From the NCBI GenBank assembly GCA_964634755.1, contig CAZWJH010000002.1, positions 9,234-73,233 of the forward strand: a stretch of DNA of 64,000 nt. Direction: 5' to 3'. A program made the position numbers and the translations under genes. How positions within the stretch are numbered: position 1 is the stretch's first letter; every line of letters begins with the position of its first letter. Positions 19,064 to 27,445 of the stretch are shown piece after piece. A model generated the notes under the pieces. It made no database searches and had not been told where the DNA came from. It saw only the letters and a list, made by a program, of their open reading frames with translations. The DNA is from JALXDT01 sp964634755 (lineage in GTDB: Bacteria; Acidobacteriota; Aminicenantia; JAMOAD01).

Positions 19064-20041
19064 TTAATTGTTTTGAGTGAAAAAATAACAATTTAAGCTT
19101 TTACCGTTAAATTGTGCATATTTGAGATTAATTTCACCGTTAATCCTAATACCTTTTTTATTAAAAGGTGAAGTGAATTTAGTATATTTGAAGTTAGCTC
19201 CTTTTTCAAAGATGGTATTTTCAAAACTTAAACCATTGTAAAATTTCGTATATTTAAAATTTGCTTCTTTCTTAAATTTAGAATTACTGAAATCAGCATA
19301 TTCGTTAAATTTACAATATTTAAAATTAGGCTCCCCTTCAAAAGTGGAGGCTTTAAAAATAGCGAGATCAAAAAAACTTGCAAACTTAAAATTTGCTACT
19401 CTTGAAAAATAGGAATCCGAAAAATCTGCTTTATAATTAAATTTTGTATATTTGAAATTAGCTTCCCTGAAAAATTTAGATTTTTTAAAGTCAACCAAGA
19501 TGTTTTTGAATTTTGCATATTTGAAATTTGCCTCATTTTCAAATTTATTTGAGGAGAAATTACTATTTCCATCAAATTTGGCATATTTAAAAAGAGCCTC
19601 ACTTTTAAATACTGATTTTGAGAAATCTGAGTCCTTAAAAAACTCCGTATATTTGAAGTAAACCTCTGAATAGAAGATTGTTCCTTTAAATTCAACTATT
19701 TCATAAAAATTTGTTTTATATAGTGTTTTAGTGTAATCATCGTAAAAGTATCCGATGACTTTACCGTAGATTCTACAATTTTTTAAAATAACAGGAACTT
19801 TAATATGATATGTGTACTCTTTTTCACTTTTAAAAATTCCATTGATTTTCTTCTTTAAAGTGAAATCCTTAATCTTCCTAAAATCAATATCTCCGCGAAT
19901 ATCAAAGTTTTCTATCATAACTTCTTTCCCTTCATTAATTTTTTTAATAATTTCATCGCCATTTATTGTTTCTGAAAACATAAACATAGGAATTATAGCG
20001 AGAAGTATTAAAATAAGAATGAATTTTTTAGTTTTTTTCAT
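19064..20041 (-). CDS. Secreted 11-residue (Pentapeptide_3-type) repeat protein
   Basis: A 325-residue exported protein with a signal peptide (residues 1-24, MKKTKKF then a long hydrophobic core). After a leader domain containing an ENFDIRGDIDF repeat start, residues about 125-310 are tandem 11-residue units of the form (A/D)(N/D)F-x4-F-x3, as in Pentapeptide_3 beta-helices. The units alternate, so that an FKY(T/A)KF unit recurs about nine times every 22 (once 23) residues, with FSxSxF units in between. This would place lysines and aromatics in a ladder on one face. The ATG at 20041 is chosen because AGGAGG precedes it and it exposes the signal peptide; the frame is open upstream. Target unknown. 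Confidence 0.75.
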   Translation of the reverse strand: MKKTKKFILILILLAIIPMFMFSETINGDEIIKKINEGKEVMIENFDIRGDIDFRKIKDFTLKKKINGIFKSEKEYTYHIKVPVILKNCRIYGKVIGYFYDDYTKTLYKTNFYEIVEFKGTIFYSEVYFKYTEFFKDSDFSKSVFKSEALFKYAKFDGNSNFSSNKFENEANFKYAKFKNILVDFKKSKFFREANFKYTKFNYKADFSDSYFSRVANFKFASFFDLAIFKASTFEGEPNFKYCKFNEYADFSNSKFKKEANFKYTKFYNGLSFENTIFEKGANFKYTKFTSPFNKKGIRINGEINLKYAQFNGKSLNCYFFTQNN

Positions 20042-20214
20042 ACTATACCTCCTTTTTAAGTTATAATAGTTAAACGAAAATTCTTTAAAAAAGTTCCGAT
20101 TATTACGATTTTTTGCATTGAAAGTAAAAATTTTCAATAACATAAAAATCATCTTGAATGAATATCATAATATTGATACAATTAATTGGAATAATAATTT
20201 TCGGAGGTATAATA

Positions 20215-21459
20215 ATGAGTATAATAAGAGCATTTAAAGGATTAAGACCCAAAAAAGAATTGGTGGAGAAAATAGCTTCTCCACCTTATGATGTTCTCTC
20301 TTCAGAGGAAGCGAGGGAGCTTGTCAGGGATAATCCTTATAGTTTTCTTCATGTTGTAAAGCCTGAGGTTGATCTGGAAAGGGGAATTAATTTATATGAT
20401 GAGAAAGTTTACAAAAAAGCCGCAGAAAACTTTAATGATTTTATCCAAAAAGGTTATATGATTCAAGATAATGAGCCAAAGTTTTACATTTACAAACAGA
20501 TAATGGGAGAGCATTCTCAGATAGGCTTTGTGGGGGTAGCCTCAGTAGATGATTATGAAAAGGGAATTATTAAAAAGCACGAGCTAACAAGAGAAGAAAA
20601 GGAAATTGATAGAACAAAACATATTTTAACTTTAAATGCTCAGGCAGGACCTGTTTTTCTTGTTTATAGAAAAGATGAAGGAGAGGAACTTAATAAAATT
20701 TTGGAGCAAATTGAAAGCAATGAACCTGAGTATGATTTTCAGTCCTCAGATGGTGTAAGACACATATTTTGGGTAATTAATGACAAATCATTGATTGAGA
20801 AAATAGAAAAAGGATTTTATAATATTCCTACTTTGTACATAGCAGATGGGCATCATAGATCTGCTGCTGCTTTGAGGGTTAGAAATATTAAAAGGGATGA
20901 AAATCCGAATCGTACGGGAGAAGAGCCATATAATTTCTTTTTAACAGTTATTTTCCCTGATAATCAGATGAAAATTATGGCTTACAATAGACTGATTAAG
21001 GATCTGAATGGTTTGACTAAAGAAGAACTTTTGGAAAAGTTAGAAAGTGTATTCTATATAGAAAAGACCGATAAACAGGCACCTGAAAAAAAGCATAATA
21101 TTGTTATGTATCTTGAGGGAGAATGGTATTGTCTTAAAGTAAAAGAGGGGATTTTTGATGAATCTGATCCCGTGGAAAGTCTTGATGTTCAAATACTTCA
21201 AAAGAATGTGATTTCTCCTATTTTTGGTATTGAAAACATAAGAAAGGATAAAAGAATTGATTTTGTAGGCGGTATAAGAGGGACAAATTATTTAAAAGAG
21301 TTAGTTGATTCAGGTAAGTTTAAAATTGCATTTTCAATGTACCCGACTTCAATAGATGAGCTTTTAAGAGTGGCAGATGCAGGAAAAATTATGCCTCCGA
21401 AATCAACTTGGTTTGAGCCAAAGCTTAAATCAGGTATAGTGGTGCATTTATTAAAATAA
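20215..21459 (+). CDS. DUF1015 family protein
   Basis: A 414-residue soluble protein of the widely conserved DUF1015 family. Landmarks are the opening IIRAFKGLRPKKEL and PPYDVLSSEEAREL, the RTKHILTLNAQAGPVFLVY centre and the histidine-rich YIADGHHRSAAALR motif, which looks like an active or metal site. The MPPKSTWFEPKLKSGIVVH ending is also typical. The biochemical function of the family is not established. The ATG at 20215 is supported by CGGAGG; earlier in-frame starts add a hydrophobic stretch that the family lacks. The ClpA/ClpC-like gene follows after 9 bases and is likely co-transcribed. Confidence 0.88.
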   Translation: MSIIRAFKGLRPKKELVEKIASPPYDVLSSEEARELVRDNPYSFLHVVKPEVDLERGINLYDEKVYKKAAENFNDFIQKGYMIQDNEPKFYIYKQIMGEHSQIGFVGVASVDDYEKGIIKKHELTREEKEIDRTKHILTLNAQAGPVFLVYRKDEGEELNKILEQIESNEPEYDFQSSDGVRHIFWVINDKSLIEKIEKGFYNIPTLYIADGHHRSAAALRVRNIKRDENPNRTGEEPYNFFLTVIFPDNQMKIMAYNRLIKDLNGLTKEELLEKLESVFYIEKTDKQAPEKKHNIVMYLEGEWYCLKVKEGIFDESDPVESLDVQILQKNVISPIFGIENIRKDKRIDFVGGIRGTNYLKELVDSGKFKIAFSMYPTSIDELLRVADAGKIMPPKSTWFEPKLKSGIVVHLLK

Positions 21460-21468
21460 GAGGTTAGA

Positions 21469-24447
21469 ATGGGAATTTTTAAAAAACATCTTTTGACTAA
21501 AAAATTAAATAATATTCCTTTCTTATTTGACAAGAAAGGAAGTATAAACTATGCAAATCTTACTTTTAAGGATCTTTACTATACTTTTATGAATCATATT
21601 AGGTTTTTTAATTTTGTTTTCATAAATGAAATTATTGAAAAGCAATATTCTTATAAAGAAGTAGCTGATATTTTGAAGGAGGATTTTTCTCTATTAAATG
21701 ATTCCAATAATCTTAAAGTTCATGAATTTTTGATTCAAACATTTCAATCTTCTCTTTTTTCAAAGGTAAATGATAGAAAGCTTTATTATTCATTTTTTAC
21801 AAAGGTTAAAACTTATGTTAAGCCTGTCTTTTTAAGCATGGATGAAGAGCATTTAAAAATTATAACAAATGATTTTCTTAATGTGTTTAATCTTTATATT
21901 TCATTTTTATATGAAACTTTGAAAATTAAACTTTTTTATTATGAAAAAGACCAAAAACTCTGGGATAGCTTTTTACCTCTTGTAAATAAGGATCATCCGC
22001 AGATATACTCTTTATCAACAGGTATATTTATTGATTTATTCCCATTTGTGATTTTGAAAGACAGGCAATTTTTTGTATGGCAGGGTACTTTTTCTCCTTT
22101 TGCTTACAAAGATGAAAATGATGAAATTGTTGAGATTAAAAATGAAGAGATCAGAGAAAAAATTCTTGAGTACTGTGAATACTTTTTTTTAACAGAGAAA
22201 GCAAATAGTATTTTAAGTGAGGATGAAAATCCTTATATTAGAAAAACTTTTAAATACCTTGCTAAAATAGAAAGAGACATTACTAAAAAAGATTATATGT
22301 CTCTAATTAAAGATATCTCCAATTATAAATTTAGCTATAGAGCTCAGGAAAAAGAAAACAAGTATCTTGAATATTTAATTGGAAAATCTTATAAAAAATT
22401 GGGAAATGTTTCACAGGCTATAACTTTTATGGAAAAAATCCTTGAAAGTAGTCCGGATTTTTACTATCCCTATCTTCTCTTGATTGAGATATACATGGAG
22501 AACAGCCAGCAGACAAAGGCAAGCTATCTTATTGAAAAGTTAAAAAAACTTGTTTTTCAGCCAGATGTCTTAAGAAAAATTACCAAGATACAGGATTATA
22601 TTTTAAAGAAAAAAGGAGGCTCTTCGAAGCTGAAATTAGAGAGGGAATTGATTGATCTTAAAAAGAAAGTAGAAGAGCTTTCACCTGTGATTATTGGAAG
22701 AGAAAATAAAACAATGGAGGCTCTTGAAGCTTTAAGCTGTATGAGGAAAAATTCATTGATAATACTTGGTGATTCTGGAGTAGGGAAAACTTCTCTTGTT
22801 TACAATATAGTTCATAAAATTATTAAGGAAGAGGTTCCTGAAATTTTAAAAGAAACAAATATATATGAGCTTAATATAGGAGCTCTGTTTTCAGGGACAA
22901 AATATAGAGGCCAATTGGAAGAAAAGCTTTTGGCTATTTTTAATAGATTGGAAGAGGAACAGGCAATTCTTTTTATAGATGATATGAATTTTCTTGTAAC
23001 AAGTGATTCTGCTAAAAGTGCCTCCTTTGATTTTTCATCATTTTTGAAGCCTTATCTTGAAAGAAAAAAGCTAAAAATAATAGCAACATCTAACTATGAA
23101 GATTATATAAAGACAATATCAAGAATTCCTGTTTATACAAGATTATTCCAGAGGCTTGACCTTAAAGAACTTGATATGGAAGATGTTACTATTATTTTGA
23201 AAATCAAAGCGGATGAGCTTTCAAGGTATCATAATGTTGAGATAGATATTGATAGGATTGTAGAGCATCTTGAGTTAGTAAAACAATTTTTCAGGGAGAG
23301 AATGCTTCCTGATAAAGCGATAGAGCTTCTGGACAGAACATGCTCAAGAGTTAATTATGACTATTTTAGAGGTGAAAGAGAGGACAATAGAGTAGGAGAA
23401 CTTGATTTCCTTAAGACAATAGCTCAAACAAAGGGAGTTGAGTTAAGTACAATATCAATATCTTTGAAAGAAAGATTAAAAAATCTTGCAGTTAATTTAA
23501 AATCAGCAGTAGTTGGACAAGATAATGTTGTTGATGAGCTTGTAAGAAAAATAATCCCGGCAAAAATGGGCTTTAAGCTTAATCCTGATAGACCTGACGG
23601 TGTTTTCCTCTTCATAGGTCCGACCGGAGTCGGGAAAACAGAGCTTGCAAAAAGATTAGCAAAAGAGCTTTATGGAGATGAGAATAAACTACTTAGATTT
23701 GATATGTCAGAATATATGGAAGAGTTCACTTTTTCAAGATTAATTGGTGCTGCTCCCGGTTATGTTGGATACTATGATCAGAATCAGTTAACCGATGAAA
23801 TGAAAAAAGATCCTTACAGAGTGATTTTGCTTGATGAGATAGAAAAGGCACATCCCCAGCTTATAAATATTTTTTTACAGGTGTTTGATTCTGGAGTTTT
23901 AACGGATGCAAGGGGAAATAAAGCTTATTTTGATAATTCCATAATAATTATGACTTCAAATGTAGGAACCTCTCTATTTTCGAAAATTAATGTTGGGTTT
24001 GATGAAAACGGTAAAAAGTCTAATGTTACAAAAGCAGAGCTTAATGCAGAAATAAAAAGGTTTTTTAAACCTGAGTTTTTAAATAGGGTAGATGAAATTT
24101 TGTACTTTAATTCCCTTGATATTTCAGATGCTAAGAAAATAGTTGCTCTTAAAATAGAAGAATTTAACAAAAAGATGAAAAATAAGATTAAAATTGAAAC
24201 TGATCCGACAGTTCTGGAATATTTGGCGGAAAAGGGCTTTTCAAAAGAGTATGGAGCAAGAGAGATTTTAAGGGTTATTCAAAATGAGCTTTTGTTAAAA
24301 ATTGCAAATAAAAAATTGTTAAGTGATGATAATTTTAAGAAAGTTTATGTTTCTTATGATAAAAATTCTGATGAGTTAATTGTTGAAGAAATTGCAGATA
24401 TAAAAGAGAAGGTAGAGATTAAGAAAGAGAAAGAAAAAACAAAATAG
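21469..24447 (+). CDS. ClpA/ClpC-like double AAA+ unfoldase with a non-standard N-terminal region
   Basis: A 992-residue Hsp100 protein. Residues 1-400 lack the usual Clp_N repeats; they look all-helical, with TPR-like helices near 297-365 (YLIGKSYKKLGNVSQAITFM). The first AAA+ module has Walker A G434-DSGVGKT (K440) and a Walker B reading LFIDDMN, in which the usual catalytic Glu is Asp505. The second has Walker A GPTGVGKT (K723), canonical LLDEIEKAHP (D789, E790) and a C-terminal D2-small domain. Between them there is no ClpB-type middle domain. V842-G843-F844 sits where ClpC and ClpA carry the ClpP-docking loop, so partnership with ClpP is likely. It follows the DUF1015 gene in an apparent operon. 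Confidence 0.85.
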   Translation: MGIFKKHLLTKKLNNIPFLFDKKGSINYANLTFKDLYYTFMNHIRFFNFVFINEIIEKQYSYKEVADILKEDFSLLNDSNNLKVHEFLIQTFQSSLFSKVNDRKLYYSFFTKVKTYVKPVFLSMDEEHLKIITNDFLNVFNLYISFLYETLKIKLFYYEKDQKLWDSFLPLVNKDHPQIYSLSTGIFIDLFPFVILKDRQFFVWQGTFSPFAYKDENDEIVEIKNEEIREKILEYCEYFFLTEKANSILSEDENPYIRKTFKYLAKIERDITKKDYMSLIKDISNYKFSYRAQEKENKYLEYLIGKSYKKLGNVSQAITFMEKILESSPDFYYPYLLLIEIYMENSQQTKASYLIEKLKKLVFQPDVLRKITKIQDYILKKKGGSSKLKLERELIDLKKKVEELSPVIIGRENKTMEALEALSCMRKNSLIILGDSGVGKTSLVYNIVHKIIKEEVPEILKETNIYELNIGALFSGTKYRGQLEEKLLAIFNRLEEEQAILFIDDMNFLVTSDSAKSASFDFSSFLKPYLERKKLKIIATSNYEDYIKTISRIPVYTRLFQRLDLKELDMEDVTIILKIKADELSRYHNVEIDIDRIVEHLELVKQFFRERMLPDKAIELLDRTCSRVNYDYFRGEREDNRVGELDFLKTIAQTKGVELSTISISLKERLKNLAVNLKSAVVGQDNVVDELVRKIIPAKMGFKLNPDRPDGVFLFIGPTGVGKTELAKRLAKELYGDENKLLRFDMSEYMEEFTFSRLIGAAPGYVGYYDQNQLTDEMKKDPYRVILLDEIEKAHPQLINIFLQVFDSGVLTDARGNKAYFDNSIIIMTSNVGTSLFSKINVGFDENGKKSNVTKAELNAEIKRFFKPEFLNRVDEILYFNSLDISDAKKIVALKIEEFNKKMKNKIKIETDPTVLEYLAEKGFSKEYGAREILRVIQNELLLKIANKKLLSDDNFKKVYVSYDKNSDELIVEEIADIKEKVEIKKEKEKTK

Positions 24448-24450
24448 CAA

Positions 24451-24597
24451 CTACTTTTTTTCTAAGTTCTTTTTTAGTTGTCTGAAAACATCCTTTAATT
24501 CTTCAAGTCCTTTGAAGATAATTATTATAGACATAATTGTAAAGGTTGAAATTGAGAATATAAGAAGAAGTTCCCAAAAAATTGTATATCCTTTCAT
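24451..24597 (-). CDS. Small single-helix membrane protein, probable symporter partner
   Basis: A 48-residue protein, MKGYTIFWELLLIFSISTFT and then one hydrophobic helix followed by a charged tail (ELKDVFRQLKKNLEKK). The ATG at 24597 lies one base after the stop of the sodium:solute symporter gene on the same strand, with a GGGAG Shine-Dalgarno inside that gene; the longer frame start at 24654 is not credible. Small membrane subunits beside sodium symporters are known in several families, so a structural or regulatory partner is inferred. No homology is claimed. Confidence 0.6.
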   Translation of the reverse strand: MKGYTIFWELLLIFSISTFTIMSIIIIFKGLEELKDVFRQLKKNLEKK

Positions 24598-24598
24598 T

Positions 24599-26140
24599 TT
24601 ACATCTCCCTTTCGTTTTTAATGGGTTGCAACAAATTATGTAAGAATGATCCAACTATCATACCTCCTGCTGCTATTATATAGCTCCAGTATCCCAAGAC
24701 ACTACCGCTTTTAATTGGATCAGAGGGATAAAGATTTTTTATAAAATCGGGAAAAAGATTTCTGAAACCCTGAGGAAAGAAATACCATGCAACGACCATT
24801 GCTCCGAGAATGAACGCAAAATAAGCGCCTCCACTCCTTGCTCTAAAAAGCCCAAATTTTTTCTTTTCAAAGTAGATCCCTCCTATTGCGGAAACGAGTG
24901 TGCCGGCAAGGTAAAGGTTTCCTGAAAGCATTAAGTAGAAGAAAACCAGACCTTGAAAATGATAAAAGAATGACCACCAAACAATAAAGATCATAACAGC
25001 AAGCATTGTACCCCTACTTATAATCATTTGAGTTTTATTTGGTAAATCTTTACCACCTCTCAATTTATTAGCAACGACTCCGATTATATCCTGTGAAATA
25101 ACGGAGCTCCACGAAAGAAGATAACTTGCGTATGTGGACATTGATGCTGCAAGAAGGGATGCAAAGACCAAGCCCAATATCCCTTTTGGCGTTATATTTA
25201 AAATCATAAGAGGTACAGCATCCATAGGATTAGATGGTTTTCCCGGATTAAGAGTAAAATATGAAAGAGCTAAGATTCCCCAAAAAACAGGAATTACAGC
25301 TCTTGCAAGAAACATTATACTTGACCATGTGAATATCTTTCTTCCAGTTTTTGTATCTTTAGCACTAAAGATTCTCATTGTAATAAATGGGGCAACAGCG
25401 AGCACAGAAAGCTGGAAAAGGAGCTGCCACACTATAAAATTCCAGCCGAAATCGCCTATAAATGGATTAAATCCCTTTTCTCCGAAATTTTTTGAAACAG
25501 AGGCCACTATATTTCCCCATCCCATGTTTACTACCCCAACAATAGCGATGAAAACCATTCCAAGGCTTAAAAGTATAAATTGAATGTAATTAGTGATAAT
25601 AACTGATACCATCCCGCCCAGGGCAGTGTAAATTAAAACTATTGTGAGCATTACCACCATTGTGAAGAATACATACTTATGTGGTATTCCTGTTATTGTA
25701 TTTATAAAATTGGCTTCAATTCCGGGAAAAACTCCGAAATTAATAATACCTCCTATTGCCATTAAAAGTGCTGACAAAAACCTTATTCCTCTTCCAAATC
25801 TTTTTTGGAAAAGCTCGGGTAAAGTCATTATTTTCATATCCATAAGGGGTTTTACTATAAAACCTGTTTTTCCCAAGAAAACAAAAACTATAAAAAATGG
25901 AATTCCAATCATAAGAGCAACGAATCCGTTTTTGTAGCCGGCTTCTGAAAGATACATATATGTAATGATTCCTATTTCACTGCTTAAAAGAGATACAAGA
26001 CCAAGGTGAAACCCCATTGATCTGTTTGCCACTAAAAAATCAGCCATATTCCCGACATATTTTTTTACAAAGGAGCCGGAATAAAAAATCAAAATAATAT
26101 ATGCGGTAACAATGAAATAATCAAAGATGGTAAAATTCAT
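24599..26140 (-). CDS. Sodium:solute symporter (SSS family)
   Basis: A 513-residue inner-membrane protein with about 13 predicted helices. The SSS pattern is seen in the start (FDYFIVTAYIILIFYSG), the GRGIRFLSALLMAIGG segment, the ALGGMVSVIITNYIQFILL helix-6/7 signature and the AASMSTYASYLLSWSSVISQD helix-9 region, where the Na+-site serines of the family lie. Substrates in this family include sugars, proline, pantothenate and other carboxylates; the sequence does not tell which. A GGAGG Shine-Dalgarno precedes the ATG and a strong promoter lies about 37 bases upstream. A 48-residue membrane protein is coupled downstream. Confidence 0.9.
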   Translation of the reverse strand: MNFTIFDYFIVTAYIILIFYSGSFVKKYVGNMADFLVANRSMGFHLGLVSLLSSEIGIITYMYLSEAGYKNGFVALMIGIPFFIVFVFLGKTGFIVKPLMDMKIMTLPELFQKRFGRGIRFLSALLMAIGGIINFGVFPGIEANFINTITGIPHKYVFFTMVVMLTIVLIYTALGGMVSVIITNYIQFILLSLGMVFIAIVGVVNMGWGNIVASVSKNFGEKGFNPFIGDFGWNFIVWQLLFQLSVLAVAPFITMRIFSAKDTKTGRKIFTWSSIMFLARAVIPVFWGILALSYFTLNPGKPSNPMDAVPLMILNITPKGILGLVFASLLAASMSTYASYLLSWSSVISQDIIGVVANKLRGGKDLPNKTQMIISRGTMLAVMIFIVWWSFFYHFQGLVFFYLMLSGNLYLAGTLVSAIGGIYFEKKKFGLFRARSGGAYFAFILGAMVVAWYFFPQGFRNLFPDFIKNLYPSDPIKSGSVLGYWSYIIAAGGMIVGSFLHNLLQPIKNEREM

Positions 26141-26176
26141 TTTACCTCCAATACTAAATCAATTATGTGAAGTTTG

Positions 26177-26205
26177 ATATTAGCAAAGAAAAAGTTTGTA
26201 GTCAA
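26177..26205 (-). promoter_or_regulatory. Sigma-70-type promoter for the sodium symporter gene
   Basis: On the minus strand, TTGACT (26200-26205), a 17-base spacer and TAATAT (26177-26182). The leader to the ATG at 26140 is about 30 bases with a GGAGG Shine-Dalgarno. Confidence 0.65.
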
Positions 26206-26276
26206 TTGAAGATTTGATAATAACTTATGTTTTAGGCAATAAATGCATTTTATAATTTTACGGAACTCACTTATAA

Positions 26277-26305
26277 TTGACATATTAGGTGTATTTTGTT
26301 ATTTT
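26277..26305 (+). promoter_or_regulatory. Promoter for the tol operon, predicted to give a leaderless mRNA
   Basis: TTGACA at 26277-26282, a 17-base spacer and TATTTT at 26300-26305. The expected transcription start (7 bases after the -10 end) coincides with the A of the ATG at 26312. No Shine-Dalgarno is present there. Confidence 0.55.
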
Positions 26306-26311
26306 ATCTTA

Positions 26312-27019
26312 ATGTTATTTCTAATTGAAAATGCAGTAAAAGCGAGCGAAAGTTTTAGTGTTTGGGATTTTTTTTCAAATATTGGTATTGTTGGAAAACT
26401 TGTTCTTATAAGCCTTGTGTTTTTTTCAATAGTTAGCTGGGCTGTTATTTTTTACAAGTGGAAACAGGTTAACTCTGTATTACGAAAATCGAAGAAATTT
26501 CTTAAGAGACTTGAAACAGCAAAAAGTGTGCAGGAAAAATTTAAGATAGCGACAAGATACCCGAATTTGACAGTTGCAGAGATATATAGAGCTGCTTATG
26601 AAGAAGCTTCAAATCAGGTTAAATTAAAGAGGAAAGATGAAACAAGATCATACTATCTTAATCTTGAATCACTTGAAAGAGCAATGGTTTTAAAGATGAA
26701 TGAAGGAATTGAAGCTCTTGAAAGCAAAGTAAGTTTTCTTGCAACTACGGCATCTGTTACACCTTTTATAGGTCTTTTCGGAACAGTTTGGGGGATAATG
26801 GATGCTTTCAGACAAATAGGTCTTGAGGGTTCTGCTGATCTTGCAACGGTTGCCCCCGGAATATCCGAGGCTTTGATAAATACTGCGGCAGGGCTTTTTG
26901 CAGCAATACCTGCTGTTATTGCGTACAATTATTTGTTAAGAAAGATTCAGGATGTATCATCACTTTCGGAGAATTTTATCTTAGAGATTGAAAACACATT
27001 CGGTAAAATAAAGTATTAA
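26312..27019 (+). CDS. tolQ: TolQ/ExbB family proton-channel protein
   Basis: A 235-residue inner-membrane protein that, with TolR, uses the proton motive force to drive the Tol system. It shows the first helix at about residues 28-50 (ILSFF-type LVFFSIVSWAVIFYKWKQ), a cytoplasmic helical loop and two C-terminal helices with TASVTPFIGLFGTVWGIMDAF and APGISEALINTAAGLFAAIPAVIAYN, the conserved ExbB/TolQ core. The frame is open to an ATG at 26243, but the ATG at 26312 is chosen because a TTGACA/TATTTT promoter lies between and because MLFLIENAVKAS is a normal TolQ start. The order tolQ-tolR-tolA-tolB favours Tol over a TonB transport system. Confidence 0.88.
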   Translation: MLFLIENAVKASESFSVWDFFSNIGIVGKLVLISLVFFSIVSWAVIFYKWKQVNSVLRKSKKFLKRLETAKSVQEKFKIATRYPNLTVAEIYRAAYEEASNQVKLKRKDETRSYYLNLESLERAMVLKMNEGIEALESKVSFLATTASVTPFIGLFGTVWGIMDAFRQIGLEGSADLATVAPGISEALINTAAGLFAAIPAVIAYNYLLRKIQDVSSLSENFILEIENTFGKIKY

Positions 27020-27022
27020 ATC

Positions 27023-27445
27023 ATGAGGAAATTAGGGTTTAAAACAGAGGTAAAAGAAAAGGCTATGTCCACTATAAATGTGACACCATTGGTGGATGTT
27101 ATGTTAGTCCTTTTGATTATTTTTATGATAACTGCTCCGATGATGAAATCCGGTATGAAAGTTAATTTACCTCAAGCTGAAGCAAAAGAGATTAAAAAAA
27201 TTAATGATGTTGTTGTTTCAATTACAAAAGATAAATATATCTATGTTAATAAGACAAATGTTAACATAAATTTGCTAAAAGACACTCTTATGAGTATCTT
27301 TTCAAATAGAAAGAAAAAGGTAGTTTTTCTTGAAGCTGATTCAACAGTACCTTACGGATATGTTGTTTATGTGCTTGATGTGATAAAGAAAGCGGGAATA
27401 GAGAAGGTGGGAATTGTTGTTAAACCTAAAAAGAGAAAAAGATGA
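27023..27445 (+). CDS. tolR: TolR/ExbD family biopolymer transport protein
   Basis: A 140-residue protein with one membrane helix near the N-terminus. The motif STINVTPLVDVMLVLLIIFM carries the conserved proton-channel aspartate (D in LVDVML), followed by APMM and a periplasmic domain with VVSITKDKYIYVNKT. It works with TolQ as a proton-driven stator. It starts 3 bases after tolQ and overlaps the TolA-like gene by 4 bases (ATGA). Confidence 0.9.
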   Translation: MRKLGFKTEVKEKAMSTINVTPLVDVMLVLLIIFMITAPMMKSGMKVNLPQAEAKEIKKINDVVVSITKDKYIYVNKTNVNINLLKDTLMSIFSNRKKKVVFLEADSTVPYGYVVYVLDVIKKAGIEKVGIVVKPKKRKR

